A stretch of 64,000 bases of DNA, taken from contig NZ_WMID02000017.1 of NCBI RefSeq assembly GCF_009711165.2, positions 69,296 through 133,295 of the forward strand, given 5' to 3'. Shown piece by piece: positions 17,758 through 25,954 of this stretch. Both the position numbers and the translations under genes were made by a program. Positions within the stretch are counted from its first letter, which is position 1, and each line of letters begins with the position of its first letter. Below the pieces are notes generated by a model. It was given only the letters and a program-made list of their open reading frames with translations. It ran no database searches and had not been told where the DNA came from. The DNA is from Flavobacterium sp. MC2016-06. Lineage in GTDB: Bacteria; Bacteroidota; Bacteroidia; Flavobacteriales; Flavobacteriaceae.

Positions 17758-20700
17758 TTAGATTTTGTCATAAAGCCAAACGCGCAATAATGACAATAAC
17801 TGGTCTACATCTACTGGTTTTGTAATGTAATCTGAAGCACCAGCCTTAATACATTTTTCTCTATCACCTGTCATTGCTTTTGCAGTTACGGCAATTACTG
17901 CTAAGTTAAGAAATTTCGGATTAGTTCTTATTTTTTCAGCCGTTTCATAACCATCCATATTTGGCATCATCATGTCTAATAAAACAACGTCTGTATCTGT
18001 ATTTTCGTCTAGAATTTTAATCGCTTCTTTTCCATCAAAAGCAGTAATAACATTCATTTTAAAAGCTTCTAAAGCTTTTGTTAATGAATAAATATTTCGA
18101 ACATCATCATCAACAATCAAAACTTTTTTGTCTAAAAGAATGTTGTTTAATGAATTGAGTTTTTTGTAGCTTTCTTTTTTAATGTCGCCTTCTTTTTTAT
18201 CTTCAACCAAATGAAGGAAAAGCGAAACCTCATCGAGCATTCTTTGATAAGAATGTGCTGTTTTTACAATAATAGAATCGGCGTATTTCTTGATTTTGAG
18301 CTCTTCTTTTACCGATAAACTTTTTCCTGTAAAAACAATTACGGGCAGATTTTCTAAACCTGGATTTTTCTTTACGCCGTCTAGAATTTCATAGGCTTGT
18401 TTGTCTGGAATTCCCATATCGAGAATCACACAGTCTACTTCTTCTTTGCCTAAAGCAGATAAACCTTGAGAAACATCGCTTTTTATCTCAGAGTTAATAT
18501 TGTAGGTTTCTAAGAAATAAGCCAATGCTTTTGCGTGTTTCGGGTTATCCTCGATAATTAATACTTTTTGAGATTCTCTATTGATGATATGTTCTATACG
18601 TGTAAAGACTTCTGGAATCCTGTCAAAAGCAACAGGTTTGTCTAAGAAATCTACTGCTCCTTTTAAGAGACTTTCTTGTTTTAATTTATGCGAAGACATA
18701 ATGTGCACAGAGATATGTTTCGTATGCGAATTATTTTTTAATTCTTCCAAAACTTCCCAGCCGCTTTTTATTGGAAGTTCAATATCCAATAAAATTCCGA
18801 TTGGTTTATAGATTAAAGCAAAATTCAGTGCATAATCTCCCCTAACGGATACAATTCCTTTATATCCTTTTTTCTGAGTGAATGCCAAAAGTGATTTTGC
18901 AAAATTAATATCGTCTTCTACAATCAAGATTACTTTATCACCTTCGGAAATTGAATTTCTGTCGTCTTCTATTTCCTGAGGAATAACTTCGCTTATGTAT
19001 TTGCTTTTAATTTCTTTTGCTTCTACTTTTTCATCAATTGCTTCTGCATGAGGAATTTTATCTGATGCAACTTTATTAATGGCAAATCCTAAAACAGGAA
19101 GACATAAAGTAAACGTACTTCCTTCTTTTACTTTACTATGCAGAATAATTTCTCCTCTTAGTAATTTGGCTAATTCCCTGCTTATTGATAATCCCAAACC
19201 TGTTCCGCCGTATTTACGTTTTGTAGAACCATCGGCTTGCTGGAAAGCTTCAAAAATAAGCGGTTGTTTTTCTAACGGAATTCCAATTCCGCTGTCTTTT
19301 ACAATAAAACAGATAATTTTATCATCGTCTGAGTCTACTTTTATTTCTAAACTTACGATTCCTTTATCTGTAAATTTAATAGCATTTGAAATCAGGTTTT
19401 TCAAGATTTGCTCTAAACGCATTTTATCGGTTTTAATAACGATAGGTGCTTCTTTGGCAATAATTTCAAATTTTATACCCTTTTCTTTTGCTACAAGATT
19501 AAAGAGATTCCATAAATTATCTGTGATTTCTTTTGTCGAAACATCCAGAAACTCCAGATCCATTTTTCCAGCTTCGATTTTAGATAAATCCAGAATTTCG
19601 TCAATTAATCCCAGTAAGCTGTTTCCTGAACTCTGAATCACTTTGGCAAACTCTATTTCCTCGTTATTCATCGTTTCATTATTGTTTTCAGACAATAATC
19701 GGCTTAAAAGCAAAATAGAATTTAAAGGTGTTCTTAATTCGTGCGACATATTGGCCAAAAACTCAGATTTATATCGCGTAGTTAATTCTAAAGCTTCCGA
19801 TTTTTTCTGAATTTCAGTATTTTTTTCTTCTAATAAAACACTGCGTTCAGACAATTCTTCATTGGTTTGTTCTAATTCTTCCTGCTGTACACGCAATTCT
19901 TCTTCAGACGCTTGAAGTTTTTCTGTCTGCGCTTCTAATTCGGCATTTATAGCCTCCAATTCTGTATGCTGTTCTTGAAGTTCTTCAGACTGAGCTTTAG
20001 TTTCTTCTAACAATTCTAAAACACGTTTTCTATTTTGAGTTGATTTTACAGCAATTGCAATATTGTTTGCAACGAGATTTAAAAACTCTAATTGTAGTAA
20101 TGAAAATCCGTAAATACTAGCCAATTCTACCGCACCTTCAGCTTTAAAATCAATTAACGGAAGTGCTACAATATGTGTTGGTTTTATCTGTCCTAAAGCA
20201 TAATTAATTTGAATATCATTTGGCGATAATGTTTTTAATTCTAACATTTTTCCAGATACAATAGCTTGTCCAATTAAACCCTCGCCTTTTTGAATTCGTT
20301 CGCGGTTTTTACTCGGAATATAGCTGTATCCGCCAGAAACTGCTAATTCTTCTCCGTCTAAAACATACAAAACTCCTGCGCTGCTGTTGGTATATTGGCA
20401 CAAAAATTCGATTACATCTTTACCTAATTTCTGAATCGATTTATCGCCTAACATTTTCTCATTTAAGCTGGCAACACCAGTCTGAAGCCATTGTTTTTGA
20501 GATAATAATTCGAAAGAATCTTTAAGAGAATCTCTCATTTCATGCAATGATGAGCCCAAAGCGCCTAAAGTATCGGCTTTATTATCGTCAATTTCTACAT
20601 CATAATTTCCTTTAGAAATATTGCTGGCAATAGCACTGATTACCTCAATTCTATTGGCTGTTTCTATATCTTTGGCTTCTAATTCTCTTTGAAGGAATGT

Positions 20701-21327
20701 GCGTTCATTATAATCTCTCAAAACTCGAGCAAAAAATATTAAAGTAATAACAAAAGCAATAGCAAAAGCAGCAATAATTAATACAAAACTATAATTCCCG
20801 TAACGTTCAGAATTATCAATGCGTTCTTTTAAAAGTACTCGCTCTGTATTTTCGATACTTTTAAATTTAATTCGCAATAAATCCATCATTTTTTGGCCTT
20901 CTTCAAGATCAAAATTGACATCCTTATTTTTACCTAATTGTTTTTTTACAACTTGGTTGTGCAAGTATTTAAAAAAGTTCTCGCGAAGTGGTTTTAATTC
21001 TTTTAGTCTTGTCTGCTGTGAAGGGTTATCGATTGTTAATTCATCTAGTTTTTCAAAATATGCGTTAGAAGTTTTTTCGGCTTCATAATGTTCTGTCAGG
21101 AAATCTTTGTTTCCAGTAATCAAATATCCCCGCATACTCGTTTGAGCATCTGTAATAACAGAAGAACCAGCATTTAAATTATAAATAACTTCCTGTGTAT
21201 GATTTACCCAAGAATTACTATTAAGCAAACTTTTTATGCTTAAAAAAGATGCTGTAGAACTAATCATTAAAATCAGCATAGAAACTGATGAACTGACTAA
21301 TAAATTCCTTTTAAAATTGTTGTCCAT
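17758..21327 (-). CDS. Hybrid histidine kinase: CHASE3-HAMP-GAF-kinase with three receivers
   Basis: 1189 residues. A first membrane helix (about 8-30), a CHASE3-like periplasmic helical domain with TSMRGYLITGNKDFL (63-77), a second membrane helix (about 179-200), a HAMP-like segment, a GAF domain (about 285-430), a Glu/Gln-rich coiled coil (about 435-515), the phospho-accepting His529 in ANMSHELRTPLNS, and an ATPase domain with NLISNAIKF and GTGLGLS. Three receivers follow (about 805-920, 935-1050 and 1070-1185), all with the phospho-Asp. Downstream come a lone receiver, cheR and cheB. It is probably a phosphorelay hub that senses an envelope signal; the ligand is unknown. Confidence 0.93.
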   Translation of the reverse strand: MDNNFKRNLLVSSSVSMLILMISSTASFLSIKSLLNSNSWVNHTQEVIYNLNAGSSVITDAQTSMRGYLITGNKDFLTEHYEAEKTSNAYFEKLDELTIDNPSQQTRLKELKPLRENFFKYLHNQVVKKQLGKNKDVNFDLEEGQKMMDLLRIKFKSIENTERVLLKERIDNSERYGNYSFVLIIAAFAIAFVITLIFFARVLRDYNERTFLQRELEAKDIETANRIEVISAIASNISKGNYDVEIDDNKADTLGALGSSLHEMRDSLKDSFELLSQKQWLQTGVASLNEKMLGDKSIQKLGKDVIEFLCQYTNSSAGVLYVLDGEELAVSGGYSYIPSKNRERIQKGEGLIGQAIVSGKMLELKTLSPNDIQINYALGQIKPTHIVALPLIDFKAEGAVELASIYGFSLLQLEFLNLVANNIAIAVKSTQNRKRVLELLEETKAQSEELQEQHTELEAINAELEAQTEKLQASEEELRVQQEELEQTNEELSERSVLLEEKNTEIQKKSEALELTTRYKSEFLANMSHELRTPLNSILLLSRLLSENNNETMNNEEIEFAKVIQSSGNSLLGLIDEILDLSKIEAGKMDLEFLDVSTKEITDNLWNLFNLVAKEKGIKFEIIAKEAPIVIKTDKMRLEQILKNLISNAIKFTDKGIVSLEIKVDSDDDKIICFIVKDSGIGIPLEKQPLIFEAFQQADGSTKRKYGGTGLGLSISRELAKLLRGEIILHSKVKEGSTFTLCLPVLGFAINKVASDKIPHAEAIDEKVEAKEIKSKYISEVIPQEIEDDRNSISEGDKVILIVEDDINFAKSLLAFTQKKGYKGIVSVRGDYALNFALIYKPIGILLDIELPIKSGWEVLEELKNNSHTKHISVHIMSSHKLKQESLLKGAVDFLDKPVAFDRIPEVFTRIEHIINRESQKVLIIEDNPKHAKALAYFLETYNINSEIKSDVSQGLSALGKEEVDCVILDMGIPDKQAYEILDGVKKNPGLENLPVIVFTGKSLSVKEELKIKKYADSIIVKTAHSYQRMLDEVSLFLHLVEDKKEGDIKKESYKKLNSLNNILLDKKVLIVDDDVRNIYSLTKALEAFKMNVITAFDGKEAIKILDENTDTDVVLLDMMMPNMDGYETAEKIRTNPKFLNLAVIAVTAKAMTGDREKCIKAGASDYITKPVDVDQLLSLLRVWLYDKI

Positions 21328-21353
21328 GCTTTTATTTTAAAATTATTTTATGC

Positions 21354-22562
21354 TTATATTAAAGGAAGTACAATGATAAAACTTGCGCCTTCGCCTAATT
21401 TACTTTTGGCAGTAATTAATCCGTTATGTTTCTCGATAATTTTTTTGGCAATTGCCAGTCCAATTCCCGTTCCTTCATACGTCTGACGATCATTAAGACT
21501 CTGAAAAATAATAAAAATTCTATCCAGATAAATCTCGTCAAAACCAATTCCGTTGTCTTTTACCGTAATTCTGCAGAATTTCCCGTCTGGAGAAACAGGG
21601 CTCTCAAAATCTTTTTCTGCAATCTGTTCAGAAGTAATTTCTATTGCTGGATGAGTTGCATTTCCCGAAAACTTTAAAGCGTTTCCTATCAAATTCTGAA
21701 ATACCTGACGCATCTGACTCGGAATACTGCTTACTGTGGGAAGTTCGTTGGTTTTTATTGTGGCATTTTTACGTTCTATAAGATAATCAAAATCAGAAAG
21801 TACTTCTTGCAGCACAATATTTAAATCTGTAGTTTCTGGCTCAACCTGAGAAGAAAGTCTAGAATAAGCCAATAAATCTGTGATAAGAGTCTGCATTCTT
21901 TCGGCAGATTTTATCGTTCTGTCTACATAATCAATTCCTTTCTCGTCTTCTTTTAGATAAAGGTCTTTTATTATTTTGATAAAGATTTGGATTTTCCGAA
22001 TAGGTTCGTTTAAATCATGGGAAACAACCCAGGAAAACTGCTGTAATTCGTGATTTCTAAGTTCTAGTTCTTCATTTTTATGAACCAGTTCTTTTGTTCT
22101 TTCAGCAATTTTAATTTCGAGATTATCCTGCGCCTCTTTTCTAATTTTTATTTCTTTAGAAAGCAGCTCTTTTGTAGCTTTTAATTCTCGTTGCTGCTCG
22201 TATAACTTTAGGAATGTTTTTACTTTTAGAATCAGCAGATCACTGTCTACAGGTTTGGTAATGTATTCTACAGCGCCTGTTTCATATCCTTTAAAAATAT
22301 ATTTTTTTTCGGTATTAAGTGCCGAGAGAAAAATAACAGGAATGTCTTTTGTTCTTTTGTTCCCCGAAAGAATTTTTACCACTTCAAAACCATCAAGTCC
22401 AGGCATCTGAACATCCATGATAATAAGACAATAATCGGTTTTTAAAATTTTTTTTAAAGCTTCTTCACCAGATTCTGCTGTGTCTACATCGATATTATGC
22501 AGTTCTAATGTTTTCTTTAAGGCAATAATATTTGCCCGAATATCATCTACAATTAATACCAT
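21354..22562 (-). CDS. Receiver-histidine kinase (REC-coiled coil-HisKA-HATPase)
   Basis: 402-residue soluble kinase. N-terminal receiver with phospho-Asp50 in LIIMDVQMPG, a coiled coil (about 125-172), the phospho-accepting His182 in VVSHDLNEPIRK, and an ATPase domain with NLIGNALKFSG, DNGIGFD and GTGIGLAIAKK. The arrangement lets a partner kinase set its activity through the receiver. It lies 26 bases upstream of the large hybrid kinase on the same strand, so it is the first gene of the signalling operon. The kinase part is closest in style to the C-terminus of the six-PAS kinase at 25955. Confidence 0.93.
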   Translation of the reverse strand: MVLIVDDIRANIIALKKTLELHNIDVDTAESGEEALKKILKTDYCLIIMDVQMPGLDGFEVVKILSGNKRTKDIPVIFLSALNTEKKYIFKGYETGAVEYITKPVDSDLLILKVKTFLKLYEQQRELKATKELLSKEIKIRKEAQDNLEIKIAERTKELVHKNEELELRNHELQQFSWVVSHDLNEPIRKIQIFIKIIKDLYLKEDEKGIDYVDRTIKSAERMQTLITDLLAYSRLSSQVEPETTDLNIVLQEVLSDFDYLIERKNATIKTNELPTVSSIPSQMRQVFQNLIGNALKFSGNATHPAIEITSEQIAEKDFESPVSPDGKFCRITVKDNGIGFDEIYLDRIFIIFQSLNDRQTYEGTGIGLAIAKKIIEKHNGLITAKSKLGEGASFIIVLPLI

Positions 22563-22950
22563 GTTGTTTGGAGGCTAAAATGTGGTTATGGGTCAAAATA
22601 GAATTTTAAATTAAAAATATTGTTTGAAAAATTTCCGTTTTTAAAATTGATTAGGCTCTAAAAACTTCGCGGAATCACCAAATTTATAAAAAAAAATATA
22701 GTTCGTTTTCTATCTAAATCAAAAATAGTTACACAATTCCCATATCAGATTCTTAACATTCTGCTCTTTAGCGATGAAGAAATTAATAGGTCTTTTTTAT
22801 GTTTTTTACATTGATTTTATTTGAACGTATTTTCAGACATTTAAGGCCATTTTTACTTTATTGAGATAATCTTATTTTTTTTTCGACTATAATTTTCAAC
22901 CCATATTTTCTAATTTAGATAGGATAAAAAACCTCTAAAAATAACAGATT
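22563..22950. other. Divergent intergenic region, no gene seen
   Basis: 388 AT-rich bases between the leftward signalling operon and the rightward SDR gene. It must hold both promoters. I found no full TAnnTTTG box with a TTG partner. The only coding hint, a 16-codon frame from 22774, is too short to support. Confidence 0.5.
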
Positions 22951-23799
22951 ATGGAAAAGAGAAAAACATTTCCAGAACAAAAACAAAAATTACCAGGCAA
23001 TGAATATCAGATGAATCCTGAACCCGAAATTATGCGCGAAAACTATGTAGGAAGCGGTAAACTTTTAAACAAAGCTGCTTTTATAACTGGGGGTGACAGC
23101 GGTATTGGACGTAGTGTTGCTGTACATTTTGCTCGTGAAGGCGCTGATGTTGCAATTGTTTATCTAAAAGAAGACAAAGATGCATTGGAAACTAAAGCTA
23201 TGGTAGAAAAAGAAGGACAGCAATGTCTTATTATAAGCGGTGATTTGAAAGATGAAAAGTTTTGCAAAGCCGCAGTCAAAAAATGTTATTCTTTATTTAA
23301 GAAAATAAACATCATTGTTAATAATGCGGCTGTACAATTTCCTCAAACTGAATTGGAAAAAATAACTGCAGCACAGCTTCACAAAACTTTTGAAACCAAT
23401 ATTTACCCGTATTTCTATATTACAAAAGCAGCGTTGCCTTATCTAAAAGAAGGCGACACTATTATCAATACAAGTTCTGTTACAGCATATCGAGGCAGTG
23501 ACCATTTGGTTGATTATTCGAGTACCAAAGGCGCTATTGTAAGTTTTACGAGATCATTATCGACTATGCTGGCAAAACGCAAAATAAGAGTAAATGGCGT
23601 TGCGCCTGGTCCAATCTGGACGCCGTTGATCGTTGCTAGTTTTGATAAAATTTCTGATTTCGGAAAAGATAATCCGATGGAAAGACCTGGACAGCCTTCT
23701 GAAGTTGCACCTGCTTATGTATTTTTGGCTTGTGAAGACAGCAGTTATATTACTGGACAATTTATTCATATTAATGGCGGTGAACTTGTTGGTGCATAA
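22951..23799 (+). CDS. SDR-family NAD(P)-dependent oxidoreductase (YghA-like)
   Basis: 282-residue short-chain dehydrogenase. The nucleotide-binding motif TGGDSGIG is at 46-53, NNAA at 124-127, catalytic Ser about 175 and Tyr189-x3-Lys193 (YSSTK). The roughly 40-residue N-terminal extension with PEQKQKLPG and the GGDSGIGR spelling fit the YghA/general-stress dehydrogenase subgroup, which is often induced with stress proteins in other bacteria. It precedes a SemiSWEET gene by 12 bases, so the two share a transcript. The natural substrate (a sugar, polyol or aldehyde) cannot be told. Confidence 0.92.
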   Translation: MEKRKTFPEQKQKLPGNEYQMNPEPEIMRENYVGSGKLLNKAAFITGGDSGIGRSVAVHFAREGADVAIVYLKEDKDALETKAMVEKEGQQCLIISGDLKDEKFCKAAVKKCYSLFKKINIIVNNAAVQFPQTELEKITAAQLHKTFETNIYPYFYITKAALPYLKEGDTIINTSSVTAYRGSDHLVDYSSTKGAIVSFTRSLSTMLAKRKIRVNGVAPGPIWTPLIVASFDKISDFGKDNPMERPGQPSEVAPAYVFLACEDSSYITGQFIHINGGELVGA

Positions 23800-23811
23800 T
23801 AAAAACGATTT

Positions 23812-24072
23812 ATGGACTACATTGATATAATTGGACTTTTTGCTGGTGCCTGCATTACAATTTCTGTAATTCCACAAATTATAAAAGTCTGGAAAACCAA
23901 GAAGGTAAAAGAAATTTCGCTTAAAATGTTTGGCATTCTAACTTTCGGAATCGCCATCTGGATTGTTTATGGCATCTTAAAAAATGATTTGCCTATTATT
24001 ATTACCAACTGTATTTCGCTGTTTCTAAATCTTATCATGGTTTACTTTATTATTTATTATGAAAAAGAATAA
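23812..24072 (+). CDS. SemiSWEET-family sugar transporter
   Basis: 86 residues with three membrane helices, the length of a bacterial SemiSWEET, which works as a dimer and lets sugars cross the inner membrane. The first helix ends with the PQ motif (VIPQIIKVWKTKK), and the middle helix has TFGIAIWIVYGI. The conserved Asn near the third helix (ITNCISLFLNLIM) fits the sugar-binding position of the family. Co-transcription with the SDR gene suggests that the dehydrogenase acts on an imported or exported sugar. Confidence 0.9.
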   Translation: MDYIDIIGLFAGACITISVIPQIIKVWKTKKVKEISLKMFGILTFGIAIWIVYGILKNDLPIIITNCISLFLNLIMVYFIIYYEKE

Positions 24073-24112
24073 TTTTTCATAATTTCCAATTAAAAGAAAT
24101 CTGTGTAAATCA

Positions 24113-24141
24113 GCGTCTTCGCGATAGCGAATCAGTTTCAT
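24113..24141. repeat. 29-bp interspersed repeat, copy A
   Basis: Begins GCGTCTTCGCGATAGCGAAT and is an exact reverse-complement match to 41311-41339. It contains a small palindrome (TTCGC-GATA-GCGAA). Around it are degenerate AATCAGCG/ACGCTGAT words that can pair across 24109-24210. No gene is in this gap. Confidence 0.85.
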
Positions 24142-24265
24142 CCGTGTTCTATATCCAGCATTTAAATTGTGACACTGATCAAACGGATTTACTTCGTAAA
24201 GACGCTGATAAAAACGGATTTTTTTTATGACTGTTAGTGTCTATTCTTAGAAAAGTTATAAATGT

Positions 24266-24292
24266 AAAAAACAGCTCATAAAAGCTGTTTTT
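24266..24292. terminator. Bidirectional Rho-independent terminator
   Basis: AAAAACAGCT-CATAAAA-AGCTGTTTTT hairpin with A- and T-runs on both sides, placed between the convergent SemiSWEET gene and the leftward gene at 24321. Confidence 0.85.
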
Positions 24293-24320
24293 TGGAAAGT
24301 GAGATAGTATGGTTGGCTTA

Positions 24321-25154
24321 CTAGCTAGCTAATTTTTGTTGGTATTGTTTGTATGATAAATGGTATTTTTCTTTATTGAAAAGACGCGGCATTAAATTTC
24401 GTCTTGCAGATCCTGCGGCATGAAGCATTTCTGAAAAATTCATTGTCGATATTCTTTTAATCTCATTGATTTGTCTAACTGCCAAATTTACAATTGGATC
24501 AAATGTGTTTAGATAATTATAACTATGCTGCGCTATCTCAAACTCTAAAACTTCTTTTAGTATACTTTTCATAAGTAGATAACGCACTGTTCCTTTTTGC
24601 GGAATTGCATTTAATTCTTGAAATTTTTCGTTTACTTTAGAATTCTGCACTCCCATAAAAATGTAATTCCCAGACTCGTGAATGAATTTTTTTCTTAACT
24701 CTGAAGTAAAATCAGCAGCTTGATCTTTTGCATTAACAAATGTTGGAACTCCTATTACAGAAAACTGAATGTGTTTGTGACTCTCAAAAGATAATACACT
24801 ATTAATTGCTGATGTATTACTTACAATAGCGGCATGTTTTTCTTTTATTCTTTTTGTTTCGCCATTTGCACCAAAACTATGTGCAAAATGACCTTTTGTA
24901 CAATAAGAAAAAAATACGGGCGCACATGGATTAGATTCTATGCTTAAAATTACATCATCATAAAATGTAAGATCAAAATTGAGATACGTCATTTCTTTTT
25001 CAAAACTTGCACCGCTAATAGTACCTTTTGCCCATTTTGATTTTATTGTTAATTTATATTCGTTTGCTGTAGACGTTAATTCTCCGCCAAAACTATCTTT
25101 AAGTTCATTAAAAATAGTATCAAATCCTCCTGTATTTAAGTATAGTTTTCTCAT
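24321..25154 (-). CDS. Conserved hypothetical protein, possible degenerate AraC-type regulator
   Basis: 277 residues, soluble, no signal peptide. The first 130 or so residues read as a beta-rich sensing domain, followed by helices. The C-terminal 60 residues (NFSEMLHAAGSARRNLMPRLF) have the size and spacing of one helix-turn-helix but lack the second helix-turn-helix and the usual FNNYFKRLTG-like signature of AraC proteins. It might be a regulator with a shortened DNA-binding part, or something else. It stands alone between terminators. I do not claim a function. Confidence 0.55.
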   Translation of the reverse strand: MRKLYLNTGGFDTIFNELKDSFGGELTSTANEYKLTIKSKWAKGTISGASFEKEMTYLNFDLTFYDDVILSIESNPCAPVFFSYCTKGHFAHSFGANGETKRIKEKHAAIVSNTSAINSVLSFESHKHIQFSVIGVPTFVNAKDQAADFTSELRKKFIHESGNYIFMGVQNSKVNEKFQELNAIPQKGTVRYLLMKSILKEVLEFEIAQHSYNYLNTFDPIVNLAVRQINEIKRISTMNFSEMLHAAGSARRNLMPRLFNKEKYHLSYKQYQQKLAS

Positions 25155-25362
25155 TTTGGTTTGGTTTATGCAAAGTGGTTAGTACATATTTACGTACAAA
25201 ATCAAACTTTGGTTTTTATCTTTATTTCTATAATTCAAATTTCGCAAATATTGCTAATCAAATTATTACAGAATTTCAGCGAGATATTTCATAATTAAAA
25301 TCTTACCTTAAAAAGCAGTGATTTAAAATTAAACGTGTTAGGTCTGGCATTGAAACTGAAAA

Positions 25363-25396
25363 AGCAGCTGCTCCAGATAAATCTGGCACAGCTGCT
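25363..25396 (-). terminator. Rho-independent terminator after the 113-aa gene
   Basis: Stem AGCAGCTG...CAGCTGCT with an inner CCAGAT...ATCTGG stem; on the minus strand it is followed by five T. It lies 35 bases past the stop of the gene at 25431. Confidence 0.8.
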
Positions 25397-25430
25397 CATC
25401 AGCAAAATAAAAATATCAATCTATTTTATT

Positions 25431-25772
25431 TTAAGTAAGTTCATTTACATCGGCATTTTTAGAATAATTTTCTTCTGGAATATCTTTAAAGAATTCGGCT
25501 TCTTCTAAATCTGCCGTTGGCCCGTATCCTAATAAGTGTGTTCCTTTTTTCTGATCGCTTGTTTCTATAACATACAAGATCGACATATCATCTGGATCAC
25601 TCATTCCTTCGTAACGATGATGCGCAACAATAAAAATTTCGTCTGGCTTATATCCATATTTTGTTTCTGAATCTATTAAGCAGTCATTTTGGAATAAGTA
25701 ATTAACAGTGTAGCCTTCGTCTTGGTATTTTTTTATATAGTCGATTTCGTGTTTTGAAAGTTCTTTTTTCAT
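25431..25772 (-). CDS. Small conserved hypothetical protein (113 aa)
   Basis: Acidic soluble protein, not recognised. It has an N-terminal helix (SKHEIDYIKKYQDEGY), a strand region (VNYLFQNDCLIDSE, PDEIFIVAHHRYEG, SILYVIETSD) and an acidic tail. No signal peptide or cysteine pair is present. It has its own terminator and lies in the stress island before the six-PAS kinase gene, which is transcribed the other way. Probably real because its frame and composition are normal and a clean terminator follows it. Confidence 0.65.
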   Translation of the reverse strand: MKKELSKHEIDYIKKYQDEGYTVNYLFQNDCLIDSETKYGYKPDEIFIVAHHRYEGMSDPDDMSILYVIETSDQKKGTHLLGYGPTADLEEAEFFKDIPEENYSKNADVNELT

Positions 25773-25954
25773 GATTTCTATGCGTTAAGATTGTTTGAAT
25801 CTATTCTTTATTCAAATTTCATCATAGTAACCAAATAAGTTTAACTCTAATGATTTAATTTTTATCTCATTCAAGAAAATGAAATTATATGTATATTTAT
25901 TTTACTAATTTTAACAAGATAATAAATCAATAATTAGAAACAAACAGGTTTTAA

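Noticed and set aside
22774..22824. A 16-codon frame with a hydrophobic start in the gap before the SDR gene.
   Set aside because: Too short, with no homology pattern or promoter to support it.
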